Below are positions 16,155 to 23,425 of a stretch of 61,887 nt of DNA, one piece after another. Position 1 is the stretch's first letter. Every line of letters starts with the position of its first letter. Made by a program: the position numbers and the translations under genes. This stretch comes from Prochlorococcus sp. AG-347-J14 (GTDB taxonomy: Bacteria; Cyanobacteriota; Cyanobacteriia; PCC-6307; Cyanobiaceae), in the NCBI GenBank assembly GCA_003281505.1, contig QCBU01000010.1, forward strand, positions 1 to 61,887, given 5' to 3'. The notes below the pieces were generated by a model that had not been told where the DNA came from, made no database searches, and worked only from the letters and a program-made list of their open reading frames with translations.

Positions 16155-16424
16155 ATGGAGCCTAAGTACTCATTTGGTTGTAGCACTAGCAAACCCAACG
16201 GATGTTTACTAAATCCCGAAGGCAGCAGAATGATCTTTTTCGAAGAATGCAAAAATTCTCCTAAACCTAATTTAAAAATCCATACTCATCTTTTCTACAC
16301 AAATCACCTTGGAGAACCAGGAGGATACAAATCCTCTGAAAAACTTAACATAGATTCAGCTTGGAAAAAGTGGCACGAACTTCACCAAAAAGGATGGACA
16401 GAAGTATCGCACAATTACGGATAA
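16155..16424 (+). CDS. DUF1651-like protein
   Basis: 89 residues. The C-terminal SAWKKWHELHQKGWTEV is the DUF1651-type A-x-x-x-W-x-x-L-x-x-x-G-W block, and the N-terminal part carries a CLLNPEGS motif in the place of WLINS. Four cysteines lie in the first third (SFGCSTSKPNGCLLNP and EECKNS), which the copies at 2078 and 4841 lack. Preceded by a near-perfect promoter. Function unknown. Confidence 0.7.
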   Translation: MEPKYSFGCSTSKPNGCLLNPEGSRMIFFEECKNSPKPNLKIHTHLFYTNHLGEPGGYKSSEKLNIDSAWKKWHELHQKGWTEVSHNYG

Positions 16425-16552
16425 GGGTCCCTCCAATAAAAAGTATTTTTGTTTATTTGAAAACTTTCAATCCTATTCATGTACAACTACAAATTAAATC
16501 AGGGTTTGAAAACAATGTAATCGTAGATACCAACAGCTTTTTTATTAATTGA

Positions 16553-16660
16553 CTATAAATTAAAAACATGAGTTAACCCGTTCCAATTTGTTGACTCTGA
16601 GGTTTTAACCGTGGACTCCTTATCTACTTCTAGTTTTGACTCGCTAGATTCAAGATTCAA
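16553..16660 (-). CDS. possible 35-residue Ser/Glu-rich peptide or gene fragment
   Basis: Minus-strand frame from a TTG at 16660, rich in Ser, Glu and Lys, ending STNWNGLTHVFNL. The biased composition and ordered C-terminal tail look coding, but there is no ATG and a stop sits just upstream, so it may be the remaining 3' end of a longer gene. Nothing else was seen between 16425 and 16685. Confidence 0.3.
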   Translation of the reverse strand: MNLESSESKLEVDKESTVKTSESTNWNGLTHVFNL

Positions 16661-16685
16661 AAACGGTATTTATATAATTTAAATC

Positions 16686-16823
16686 ATGGAAAAAAAAATC
16701 GCAAAGAAATACGCCGATCTTATAGTCCAGGCTAATAATTCAACAGGCAGAAAAGAATCTTTGTTATTAATTAAACAAGCAACAAAATTAAAAACCAAAC
16801 TTGATCAATACGAAATGATGTAG
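16686..16823 (+). CDS. 45-residue GRKE-motif protein
   Basis: Paralogue of 9125-9259: KKYADLIVQANNSTGRKE then LLLIKQATKLKTKL. Basic, helical, soluble. The conserved K-K-Y, Q-A-x-N, G-R-K-E order at two separate loci supports a real family. Followed by a terminator at 16841-16880, so it is transcribed on its own. Function unknown. Confidence 0.65.
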   Translation: MEKKIAKKYADLIVQANNSTGRKESLLLIKQATKLKTKLDQYEMM

Positions 16824-16840
16824 TTTCTTAATTATCGATA

Positions 16841-16880
16841 GGAGTTTCAAGATGAGGTAGAAACTAGCTCCTTTTTTTTT
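16841..16880 (+). terminator. intrinsic terminator after the GRKE gene
   Basis: GGAG/CTCC closes an imperfect stem reinforced by TTTC/GAAA with a four-base bulge, followed by nine Ts (16872-16880). It is 18 bases downstream of the stop codon at 16823. Confidence 0.6.
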
Positions 16881-16934
16881 CTTGCTAAACAAATACTAAG
16901 AGATGATTTAACTTCTCTGCTTTAATAAAATATC

Positions 16935-17225
16935 ATGGAATTAACTGAGCTAATTAAGGATTACGTTGCTACAGAATTATTATCAAGTATTGAAATTGAC
17001 TTTCTAGAAGGAGAATTATGGGAAACTACTCAACATATTGCAGAAATAAATACAGTTATCAAAGCTCCAATAAATATATGTAAGAAATTAGGACTAGATG
17101 AAAATTCTTGTTGGCAATTATGTTGTGCAGTCGTTCTTGACTCCTTAAGACCATTAAAGAATGGACAAAAAAGAGTTGATGACTTTAAAAAATTAATTAA
17201 TCGATATGAAATTGACTACATATAA
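16935..17225 (+). CDS. hypothetical protein, intact paralogue of 10880-11180
   Basis: 96 residues, soluble, helical. It contains LIKDYVATELLSSIEIDFLE, then KAPINICKKLGLDENSCW with three cysteines (ICKK, NSCWQLCC) and a basic C-terminus. The same ordered landmarks occur in the frameshifted copy at 10880-11180. No named family recognised. The following gene's longer frame overlaps its end by 20 bases, so the two are likely an operon. Confidence 0.65.
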   Translation: MELTELIKDYVATELLSSIEIDFLEGELWETTQHIAEINTVIKAPINICKKLGLDENSCWQLCCAVVLDSLRPLKNGQKRVDDFKKLINRYEIDYI

Positions 17226-17238
17226 ACCAAAAGACTCA

Positions 17239-17535
17239 ATGATACGTTTAATTATTGCATCAATTCTTTTTTTTATTCCACTAGGAGGTTTTGCTGATGA
17301 AAAGCAAAGAGAAATTGAGAATGAAGCTTTAAATCTTGTTATTAAAAAATATGGAAAAGGCTTAGAAAATAGTTTAAAAGGAACGGGAGTAACTCCCAGT
17401 TATCGAAGTTGGTATGAAAATGATTGTTTTGTAAGTATTGCAGCAGGTACTTACCAAGAAGATACTTGGTCGGCAATGAAGTGGTTTAGCGTTAATGTCT
17501 GTTCTGAATCAGCTGAAATAATGGAAAGTGAATGA
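17239..17535 (+). CDS. exported hypothetical protein
   Basis: 98 residues from the ATG at 17239, chosen because it begins a standard signal peptide (MIRLIIASILFFIPLGGFAD); the longer frame from 17206 adds 11 polar residues in front of it. The mature part is about 78 residues with two cysteines (NDCFVS and VNVCSES) that could form a periplasmic disulfide. Ends in an ATGA overlap with the amidotransferase gene. Function unknown. Confidence 0.65.
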   Translation: MIRLIIASILFFIPLGGFADEKQREIENEALNLVIKKYGKGLENSLKGTGVTPSYRSWYENDCFVSIAAGTYQEDTWSAMKWFSVNVCSESAEIMESE

Positions 17536-18269
17536 AGGAAATAAGACGCCTATTAGTTCTTCAGCATTTAGAAATAGAGGGGCCAGGTCTTTTTGAACAA
17601 TTTGCTAAAGAAAGAGATTTAAAAATAGAAATTATTCGTTTAGATAACAAAAATTCTCTACCGCAAACAAAAAAAGGTGACTTAATTTTAATTATGGGTG
17701 GGCCAATGGGAGTTAAAGATATTGGAAACGAAAGATATCCATGGCTTAAGTTAGAAAGAGATTTTATAAAAAAAGAATTAGAAAATGAGAGACCTATAAT
17801 CGGTGTTTGCTTAGGTGCTCAGTTGCTTGCGAGTGCGGCTGGAGGAGATGTAGAAATTCTTAAATGTGGATCACCTCCAAAAGCATTACCAGAAATTGGA
17901 TGGTCTCAAATTTTTATTAATAAATCAAATAAAGACTTTAAAGCACTGTTTGAAGAACCTTTTCATGTACTGCATTGGCATGGAGATAGGATTTTATTAC
18001 CTGATAAAGCATTACTCATTGCTAGTAGTGCGCGTTGTAAGGAACAGTTTTTTAGGATTGGTAATTTTGCTTACGGATTACAATTCCATATAGAGACGAC
18101 GGGGAGAATGATAAATAACTGGATTAAAGAAGATAAAGAGTTTGTCCTTGAGGGATTAGGCTCAAATGGTCAGGAAATTTTAAAAGAAGAGAATAAAAAA
18201 TATATTGATAAAACTTTTTTAAAAAGAAAGCTTCTAATAAGTAGATTATTTGAATTATTAGATAATTAA
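17532..18269 (+). CDS. class I glutamine amidotransferase-like protein
   Basis: 245 residues of the GMP-synthase-like stand-alone GATase group. The nucleophile elbow GVCLGAQLL puts the catalytic cysteine at residue 93, and QFHIET supplies the histidine, with the IMGGPMGV oxyanion segment at about residues 54-61. Stand-alone members hydrolyse gamma-glutamyl bonds or feed ammonia to a partner; no synthetase partner lies next to it, so the substrate is unknown. ATGA overlap with the exported protein upstream. Confidence 0.85.
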   Translation: MKEIRRLLVLQHLEIEGPGLFEQFAKERDLKIEIIRLDNKNSLPQTKKGDLILIMGGPMGVKDIGNERYPWLKLERDFIKKELENERPIIGVCLGAQLLASAAGGDVEILKCGSPPKALPEIGWSQIFINKSNKDFKALFEEPFHVLHWHGDRILLPDKALLIASSARCKEQFFRIGNFAYGLQFHIETTGRMINNWIKEDKEFVLEGLGSNGQEILKEENKKYIDKTFLKRKLLISRLFELLDN

Positions 18270-18293
18270 AAAGGGGATAATTAATCATCCAGT

Positions 18294-18315
18294 AAAAAAG
18301 GGCTTGATAAAGCCC
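18294..18315 (-). terminator. terminator of the minus-strand hli gene
   Basis: GGGCTT (18300-18305) pairs with AAGCCC (18310-18315) around GATA. On the minus strand it is followed by a run of six Ts (As at 18294-18299) and lies 27 bases past the hli stop. As are also present on the other side, so it may work for the convergent amidotransferase gene too. Confidence 0.7.
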
Positions 18316-18341
18316 TGAAAAAAATTTAAAAAGGATTTTTA

Positions 18342-18470
18342 CTAGAAAATACCTGGAAGAATTTGACCAGTAAAATAATAAGCTCCTAAAAGAGCAAACA
18401 TGCCAAGCATTGCGGCTTTACCATTAAGCTTTTCAGCTTTTTCGGTCATGATTTTTTTTGCGAATTCCAT
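18342..18470 (-). CDS. hli: high-light-inducible protein (short Hli)
   Basis: 42-residue Hli: EKAEKLNGKAAMLGMFALLG carries the E-x-x-N-G-x-x-A-M chlorophyll-binding signature, then one membrane helix and the terminal TGQILPGIF shared with the plus-strand cluster at 18775-19406. Transcribed away from that cluster, from the same 300-base intergenic region, and closed by the terminator at 18294-18315. Confidence 0.92.
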   Translation of the reverse strand: MEFAKKIMTEKAEKLNGKAAMLGMFALLGAYYFTGQILPGIF

Positions 18471-18774
18471 AATAAAGTGAAATAGTTTATATCTAAAAAA
18501 TAATTATTCAAATTTCAGAATGATGTAGTTTTTTCTACCAAATTGATATCTTTCTAAAGATTTAAAAATTAATAATTAAAAACCGCATTGAACTCTTAAA
18601 AGCTTGCGAACCAATCTGTAGAGCGTAGCAAGCCCAAAAAACAACTATTAAACAAAATATGTAACGTTTATGCTACAATTATGTAATAAATATCTTGAAT
18701 ATAACTTAATTTCGGCTTGATACTTTACATTTATTAATAGTAGTGTTACATTAGTTAACAATTACACAATTTCA
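18471..18774. other. divergent control region between hli genes
   Basis: 304 bases between divergently transcribed hli genes. It holds a plausible promoter for the plus-strand cluster (TTTACA at 18724-18729, TACATT at 18747-18752, 17-base spacer), several TTACA/TGTAA elements near 18661-18690 and 18746-18770, and a stem formed by GCTTGC (18602-18607) and GCAAGC (18628-18633). No protein-coding frame was seen. Confidence 0.45.
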
Positions 18775-18981
18775 ATGGCTAATTCAAACGTTACTACTGA
18801 ATCAGGCGGCAGACAGAACATGTTTCCTACTGAAACACGTCCTTACATAGATGAGTCTGTTTCATACGACAGCTACCCACAAAATGCAGAAAAAGTTAAT
18901 GGTCGTTGGGCAATGATTGGCCTTGTTGCATTAGTAGGTGCTTACGTTTCAACTGGACAAATAATTCCTGGCATTTTTTAA
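18775..18981 (+). CDS. hli: high-light-inducible protein (Hli)
   Basis: 68 residues: a polar N-terminus, then AEKVNGRWAMIGL at about residues 38-50 and one helix ending TGQIIPGIF. First gene of a plus-strand cluster. Its TAA shares bases with the ATG of the next hli gene (TAATG), indicating coupled translation. Binds chlorophyll and carotenoid in thylakoids as part of photoprotection in this family. Confidence 0.94.
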   Translation: MANSNVTTESGGRQNMFPTETRPYIDESVSYDSYPQNAEKVNGRWAMIGLVALVGAYVSTGQIIPGIF

Positions 18982-19241
18982 TGAGTCCACTTTCAGGTTT
19001 TTTAGCCGTAATTGTATTCTTTACAGTCACCCTCGTTGCTTATCTAACCAAGCAATTTCAAAATGAAAATTTAAACTATTCATCTTCTAATCAAATGAAA
19101 AACACAAACACAAAAGTCAAAACAATCGAAAAAGAAAAAGTTGTTGCTGAAACTCTTAACGGCAGATTCGCAATGCTTGGATTAATTGCTGCTATTGGAG
19201 CATACCTAACAACAGGTCAAATAATTCCTGGTTTCGTTTAA
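18981..19241 (+). CDS. hli: Hli with an extra N-terminal membrane helix
   Basis: 86 residues starting at the ATG at 18981 inside the previous stop; the longer in-frame extension back to 18906 overlaps the upstream hli gene and is not believable. Unlike the other Hli proteins here it has a first hydrophobic helix (about residues 7-22), a polar linker, then AETLNGRFAMLGL (about residues 56-68) and a second helix ending TGQIIPGFV. Two-helix Hli forms resemble a step towards larger CAB-type proteins, though the first helix lacks the chlorophyll motif. Confidence 0.9.
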   Translation: MSPLSGFLAVIVFFTVTLVAYLTKQFQNENLNYSSSNQMKNTNTKVKTIEKEKVVAETLNGRFAMLGLIAAIGAYLTTGQIIPGFV

Positions 19242-19277
19242 AAACTTACTATTTAACAATTCTACAAATAAGAAAAA

Positions 19278-19406
19278 ATGGAAAATTCAAAACCAACTTA
19301 TTGGCAAAACGCCGAGAGAACCAATGGAAGATTGGCAATGATGGGCTTATTTGCATTAGTTGTAAATTATGGCTTATTTGGCTGGATAATCCCAGGAATT
19401 TTTTAA
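19278..19406 (+). CDS. hli: high-light-inducible protein (short Hli)
   Basis: 42 residues: AERTNGRLAMMGLFALVVNY, then a helix ending FGWIIPGIF. The motif and the FGWI end resemble the Hli at 325-579 more than its immediate neighbours, so the cluster holds two sub-types. Third hli in the plus-strand cluster; the next gene begins two bases after its stop. Confidence 0.93.
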   Translation: MENSKPTYWQNAERTNGRLAMMGLFALVVNYGLFGWIIPGIF

Positions 19407-19408
19407 AA

Positions 19409-19588
19409 ATGAATCTAGGCTTACTTTTTCTTAAAGTAAATACTTTAGGAGTAATAACTCTTTCTGAACTTGATTGGATAACTAACCATCAGTCTGAATT
19501 TTCAAGGCTAGATATGGCTTTAGTTATCAAAATCGGCCGTCTTATGGATTCTGGAGTAGTGGAAATTGATAATAGATTGCCAGTTTAA
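19409..19588 (+). CDS. hypothetical protein in the hli cluster
   Basis: 59 residues from the ATG at 19409, two bases past the hli stop; an upstream in-frame extension would run through the hli gene in another frame. Soluble alpha/beta composition (GVITLSELDWITNHQ, KIGRLMDSGVVEIDNRL). Last gene of the cluster, presumably co-expressed with the hli genes. No family recognised; a role in pigment or stress response is inferred only from position. Confidence 0.7.
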   Translation: MNLGLLFLKVNTLGVITLSELDWITNHQSEFSRLDMALVIKIGRLMDSGVVEIDNRLPV

Positions 19589-19793
19589 TTTTTAAAAAAT
19601 TGATCGTCATGAGTGTTTGTCAATAGGGATACTGACAATCACTTTTATGCGAAAAATATTTATAAAAAAAAGAGATTGTTTCTTAACTAAAACAATCTCC
19701 CAATTACCTAATTCTTACATGAAAATTTCAAGTAAGCTCCTAGATTTTAACTGATTTATTTTTGTAGTAAATACGCAAAAATGTTTTTGTTAT

Positions 19794-20009
19794 TTATCTT
19801 TTTAAACCACCTCTTTTTATCCAAAGGAACCATGTAACCCAAATAGGAGGAAGGAATCTGATTAAAAAAGAAATTTTATATATATAAAATGGGGCATTTT
19901 CACTTTGAAATAAATTCATCAGAAAGGAAGATATAGTTACCCAAAGTAAAATTATTAATATATTTGCTCCCAACAAAGCGAACTTATTTTGTTTGAATAT
20001 TTTTGGCAT
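19794..20009 (-). CDS. two-helix membrane protein
   Basis: 71 residues with hydrophobic segments at about 11-32 and 44-62 and a basic C-terminus (WIKRGGLKR). ATG start. Part of a run of three small minus-strand membrane genes (19794-20657). No family recognised. Confidence 0.55.
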   Translation of the reverse strand: MPKIFKQNKFALLGANILIILLWVTISSFLMNLFQSENAPFYIYKISFLIRFLPPIWVTWFLWIKRGGLKR

Positions 20010-20067
20010 AAGGTAAATTTTTTATATTCTTAATTTTAAATAATCTAGGGAAATAAATTATACATTT

Positions 20068-20319
20068 TCAAAAAAACTTCAAATTTAAAATCCATATCCA
20101 AATAAAAAAAGTACTAAATTTCAATCCCTCTCCAAATAACAATCCAAAAGCAATAGGAGGAGAAAAAATTAAAAAAAGAATAGAGAATAAACTTAATAAC
20201 GCAAATGATCCTCTTAAAAAAAAATTCTTTCTTTTTGTTCTTCTTAGATTTTTTAAAGTATTCCACTCCCATTCGATAAACTTATAGAACTTTTCTGATA
20301 ATAAAAATAAATACTTCAT
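20068..20319 (-). CDS. hypothetical membrane protein
   Basis: 83 residues: a polar, basic N-terminal region (WNTLKNLRRTKRKNFFLRG) followed by two hydrophobic stretches (about 36-56 and 63-83). Ends inside a hydrophobic run, which is unusual and could mean a lost C-terminus. No family recognised. Confidence 0.5.
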   Translation of the reverse strand: MKYLFLLSEKFYKFIEWEWNTLKNLRRTKRKNFFLRGSFALLSLFSILFLIFSPPIAFGLLFGEGLKFSTFFIWIWILNLKFF

Positions 20320-20372
20320 TAATATTATTAATTTCTATCGGCTTTTCTTATTTATAAAATTAATTTCACCTG

Positions 20373-20657
20373 TTAGCAATAAACCTTATCCCCTTCTTCA
20401 GAAAGATAGTAAATTTTATTTTCTGAACTTACGAAGAAAGTTAATCCCTTATATTGTGATCTTTTAAATTTATCTAATCTAAGTTTGTGTAAATCCCAAT
20501 TATCAGTACTTATGTCAGGATTAAATTCTTGTTCTTTTAAGAAAGGTACATAAGTTGGACTAATTGTTGTTTTTTGGGCTAACCCTCTATTTCGTTTTGG
20601 ATAAAAAAATGATAAAAATAAAAGTACAAAAAAAAGAATTAATAATATATTTGTCAT
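20373..20657 (-). CDS. membrane-anchored hypothetical protein
   Basis: About 94 residues from the ATG at 20657 (MTNILLILFF); a TTG two codons earlier is less likely. N-terminal helix (about residues 3-18) followed by a polar domain with aromatic residues and a C-terminal YYLSEEGDKVYC strand pair. The single terminal cysteine is notable. No family recognised. Confidence 0.6.
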   Translation of the reverse strand: MTNILLILFFVLLFLSFFYPKRNRGLAQKTTISPTYVPFLKEQEFNPDISTDNWDLHKLRLDKFKRSQYKGLTFFVSSENKIYYLSEEGDKVYC

Positions 20658-20799
20658 AGTCAATTTTACTAATTTGAAAAAACTTTATTTGAAGAATCAA
20701 GAACTTTTCACAATAAATTTCTAAGTAAGTAAAAAATCCTATTTTTATATTCTTGTATTTTTGAATACTTATCAAGGGTTACCTAAATCAGATTATAAA

Positions 20800-20961
20800 A
20801 TGAGTCGCATTTTCAACATGACTCAAAATTCCATGAATACTCCTTATGCAAAAAGAGTAGCTGAAAAATTTAGAGAGGCTCAAAACTATTTAAAAACTAA
20901 TGGTTTTAGTAGATCCACTAAACATTTACTGGAAGATATTGAAAATTCTGTTGAAAAATAA
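20800..20961 (+). CDS. hypothetical helical protein
   Basis: 53 residues from the ATG at 20800 (MSRIFNMTQNSMN); a TTG at 20761 would add 13 residues. Basic, helical, soluble (AKRVAEKFREAQNYLKTNG). Its stop overlaps the next ATG (TAATG), so the two genes are translationally coupled. No family recognised. Confidence 0.55.
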   Translation: MSRIFNMTQNSMNTPYAKRVAEKFREAQNYLKTNGFSRSTKHLLEDIENSVEK

Positions 20962-21119
20962 TGCCAATACCCCCTCACTTACCACAACTACAATATGGCT
21001 ACGATGATGGCTTTACAACCATTGTTTTTGGGTTAATAGGAAGTTGCTTAGGATGTATCTTAATTTTATTAATTTCATTTTTTGAATTTAAATTCAAAAA
21101 GCAAAATAGTAAGCCTTAA
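20961..21119 (+). CDS. 52-residue membrane protein
   Basis: Starts at 20961 within the previous stop. A proline-rich, aromatic N-terminus (MPIPPHLPQLQYGYDDG) is followed by one long hydrophobic helix (about residues 19-42, with GSCLGC) and a basic tail. Convergent with ychF, eight bases apart. No family recognised. Confidence 0.55.
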   Translation: MPIPPHLPQLQYGYDDGFTTIVFGLIGSCLGCILILLISFFEFKFKKQNSKP

Positions 21120-21127
21120 GAGACTTA

Positions 21128-22219
21128 CTAAACGTTAAATAAGAATTCCATTACATCACCTTCGTTAACAATATATTCCTTACCTTCACTTCTTAAAAGA
21201 CCTTTTGTTTTTGCATTGGCAATTGAACCTGAATCAATTAAATTTTGATACGAAATAGTCTGAGCTCTTATAAATCCTTTTTCAAAATCAGTATGAATTA
21301 CTCCTGCTGCCTGTGGCGCAGTCATCCCATCTTTTATTGTCCAAGCTTTTGTCTCCTTTTCTCCGGTAGTGAAATAAGTTTTTAATCCCAATAATTTATA
21401 TGTTGATCTAATTAATGAACTTAATCCCCCTTCTTCTACTCCTAAGCCAATAAGGTAGTCTTTTTTATCTTCTGGTTCTAACTCTATTAATTCAGATTCG
21501 ACTTGCGCTGATATTTTTATACATTCTGTATTTTCATTGCTTGCAAAACTCTGAACTGTTGATGAAAAATCATTACCTTCAGCTAAATCATTTTCATTCA
21601 AATTAGTTGCGTAAATAATTGGTTTAGCAGTAAGGAAGCCTAATTGCTTAATTATTAAATTTTCTTCTTCATTCAAAGATATTGATCTAACAGAAAGGCC
21701 TCTCTCTAGCTCTTCTTCAATTTTTTCTAGTAAGGTATCTTCTTTAGCTGCCTCTTTACTAGTTCTAACCTGTTTTTTAATTCTTTCTCTTCTTTTTTGG
21801 AGTTGAGATAAATCAGCTAAATTCAATTCCAGATTAATTATCTCAATGTCATCCAGGGGATCTACCTTTCCAGAAACATGAATTACATCACTATCTTCAA
21901 AGCACCTTACAACATGAACTATTGCATCAACCTCCCTAATATTTGATAAAAATTTATTTCCCAAACCTTCGCCTTTACTAGCTCCTTTTACTAGTCCTGC
22001 GATATCTACAAATTCAATTTTTGTTGGGATAATATTTTGGCTAGAACTTAAATTACCTAACTCTTGCAACCTTTGATCTGGGACTGAAACTATGCCTTTA
22101 TTAGGTTCTATAGTACAAAAGGGAAAATTAGCCGCTTGGGCCTTAGCATTTTCTACAAGTGCATTAAATAGAGTTGATTTTCCAACATTTGGCAATCCAA
22201 TAATACCTGCTTTTAACAT
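21128..22219 (-). CDS. ychF: redox-regulated ribosome-associated ATPase YchF
   Basis: 363 residues, the usual length for YchF. G1 loop GLPNVGKSTLFNAL near residue 7, DIAGLVKGASKGEGLGNKFL as the G3 region, and the G4 position reads NLNE instead of NKxD, the change that makes YchF prefer ATP over GTP. A coiled-coil insert and C-terminal TGS domain follow (with the conserved AAGVIHTDFEKGFIRA). YchF acts on ribosomes and in stress responses. The sequence looks complete. Confidence 0.96.
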   Translation of the reverse strand: MLKAGIIGLPNVGKSTLFNALVENAKAQAANFPFCTIEPNKGIVSVPDQRLQELGNLSSSQNIIPTKIEFVDIAGLVKGASKGEGLGNKFLSNIREVDAIVHVVRCFEDSDVIHVSGKVDPLDDIEIINLELNLADLSQLQKRRERIKKQVRTSKEAAKEDTLLEKIEEELERGLSVRSISLNEEENLIIKQLGFLTAKPIIYATNLNENDLAEGNDFSSTVQSFASNENTECIKISAQVESELIELEPEDKKDYLIGLGVEEGGLSSLIRSTYKLLGLKTYFTTGEKETKAWTIKDGMTAPQAAGVIHTDFEKGFIRAQTISYQNLIDSGSIANAKTKGLLRSEGKEYIVNEGDVMEFLFNV

Positions 22220-22363
22220 TTGAAAAAACTTATGGAAAAATTATCAAGAAAACATCTTCTAGTAATATAGTATTTACTTAACCAATCTTGGATAAGTTAA
22301 TTATAATCGTTTTGATTATTTATTTAGTTCCTAAATATTCTCTACTTCTGCTTTTAAAAAGAA

Positions 22364-23425
22364 ATGTTTGATTTAATAAAAAAAAATATAAATCTAAGAA
22401 GTGGAATCATATTGCTTTCTCTAGCTATATTTTTCGTTTTTATAACCAATTCCTTCAAGAAAAATAAGTCAAAAGATATTTCTGATTTTGTAGTTCAAGT
22501 TGAAAAAGGAATCCTCTCAGATTCAATTAATACTAGTGGTGAAGTAAAAGCAATAAGGACAAGCAATATTGGGCCTCGAAAGCAAGGCGTAATAAAAGAA
22601 ATCAAAGTAGATGAGGGCGATCTTGTGAAAAAAGATCAGGTTTTAGCTTCTCTTGATGATGAAGACTTTATCTATAAGATTGAAGAACTTGAATTAAATG
22701 TAGAAAAACAAAAATCTGAATTTTTAAGAAGGGAATATTTATATCAAGAAGGTGCTGTAAGTAAAGAAGACTATGAAAGTTATAAAAATAACTACAACAT
22801 TAGTAGCGCAAAACTTAATGATGCAAAAGCTGAAAAAAGTTTCTATCTAATTAAAGCGCCTTATGGAGGAAAGATAACTGCAAAATATGCTGAGATAGGA
22901 TCTTATGTCACACCAAGTACAAACTTAAGTTCAGACCCTAAAACCAAAAACTTTATTTTTGAACTATCTGAGGGACTAGAAATTGTTGCTAAAGTTCCAG
23001 AGAGTGACATTGGCAGAATAAAAATAGGTCAAGAAGCCTCAGTAAGAATTGAGGCTTATCCCTCAAAAAAATATAGTGCCATAGTTAAAAAAATAGCTAC
23101 AAGAGCTGTAAAAGATAATAATGTAACCTCATTCGAAGTAACTTTAAATTTTAAAGATATTTCTGAAGAAATTAAAATTGGAATGACTGCAGATCTTGAA
23201 TTTAGAGTCGAAGGTAATGAAGAAAAAATCTTAGTACCAACAGTTTCTATTGTCACTGAAAAAGGTGAAAAAGGAATTTTGAAAGTTGATAAAAACAATT
23301 CTCCCAAATTTGAAAAAATTGAGATTGGTATTAGTAGTGGAAATAAAACTTCAGTAATTGATGGATTAGAACCTGGAGAGCAAATCTTCATTGATATTCC
23401 ACCTTGGGCTAAGAAGAGAAAATGA
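22364..23425 (+). CDS. HlyD-family efflux adaptor (membrane fusion) protein
   Basis: 353 residues. N-terminal membrane helix (about residues 12-30), then a lipoyl-like half barrel (GVIKEIKVDEGDLVKKDQVL), a short coiled-coil hairpin, the matching lipoyl half (KAPYGGKITAKYAEIGSYV) and beta-barrel domains. Such proteins link an inner-membrane ABC or RND pump to the outer membrane; the DevB/MacA type is usual in cyanobacteria. No permease gene is adjacent. Its stop overlaps the polA start (ATGA). Confidence 0.85.
   Translation: MFDLIKKNINLRSGIILLSLAIFFVFITNSFKKNKSKDISDFVVQVEKGILSDSINTSGEVKAIRTSNIGPRKQGVIKEIKVDEGDLVKKDQVLASLDDEDFIYKIEELELNVEKQKSEFLRREYLYQEGAVSKEDYESYKNNYNISSAKLNDAKAEKSFYLIKAPYGGKITAKYAEIGSYVTPSTNLSSDPKTKNFIFELSEGLEIVAKVPESDIGRIKIGQEASVRIEAYPSKKYSAIVKKIATRAVKDNNVTSFEVTLNFKDISEEIKIGMTADLEFRVEGNEEKILVPTVSIVTEKGEKGILKVDKNNSPKFEKIEIGISSGNKTSVIDGLEPGEQIFIDIPPWAKKRK

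Noticed and set aside
16361..16552. Plus-strand frame of 63 codons
   Set aside because: It overlaps the DUF1651-like gene in another frame and has no start signal; its sequence shows no pattern.
18906..18980. Upstream extension of the second hli gene
   Set aside because: It runs through the preceding hli gene in another frame; the ATG in the TAATG overlap at 18981 is the natural start.
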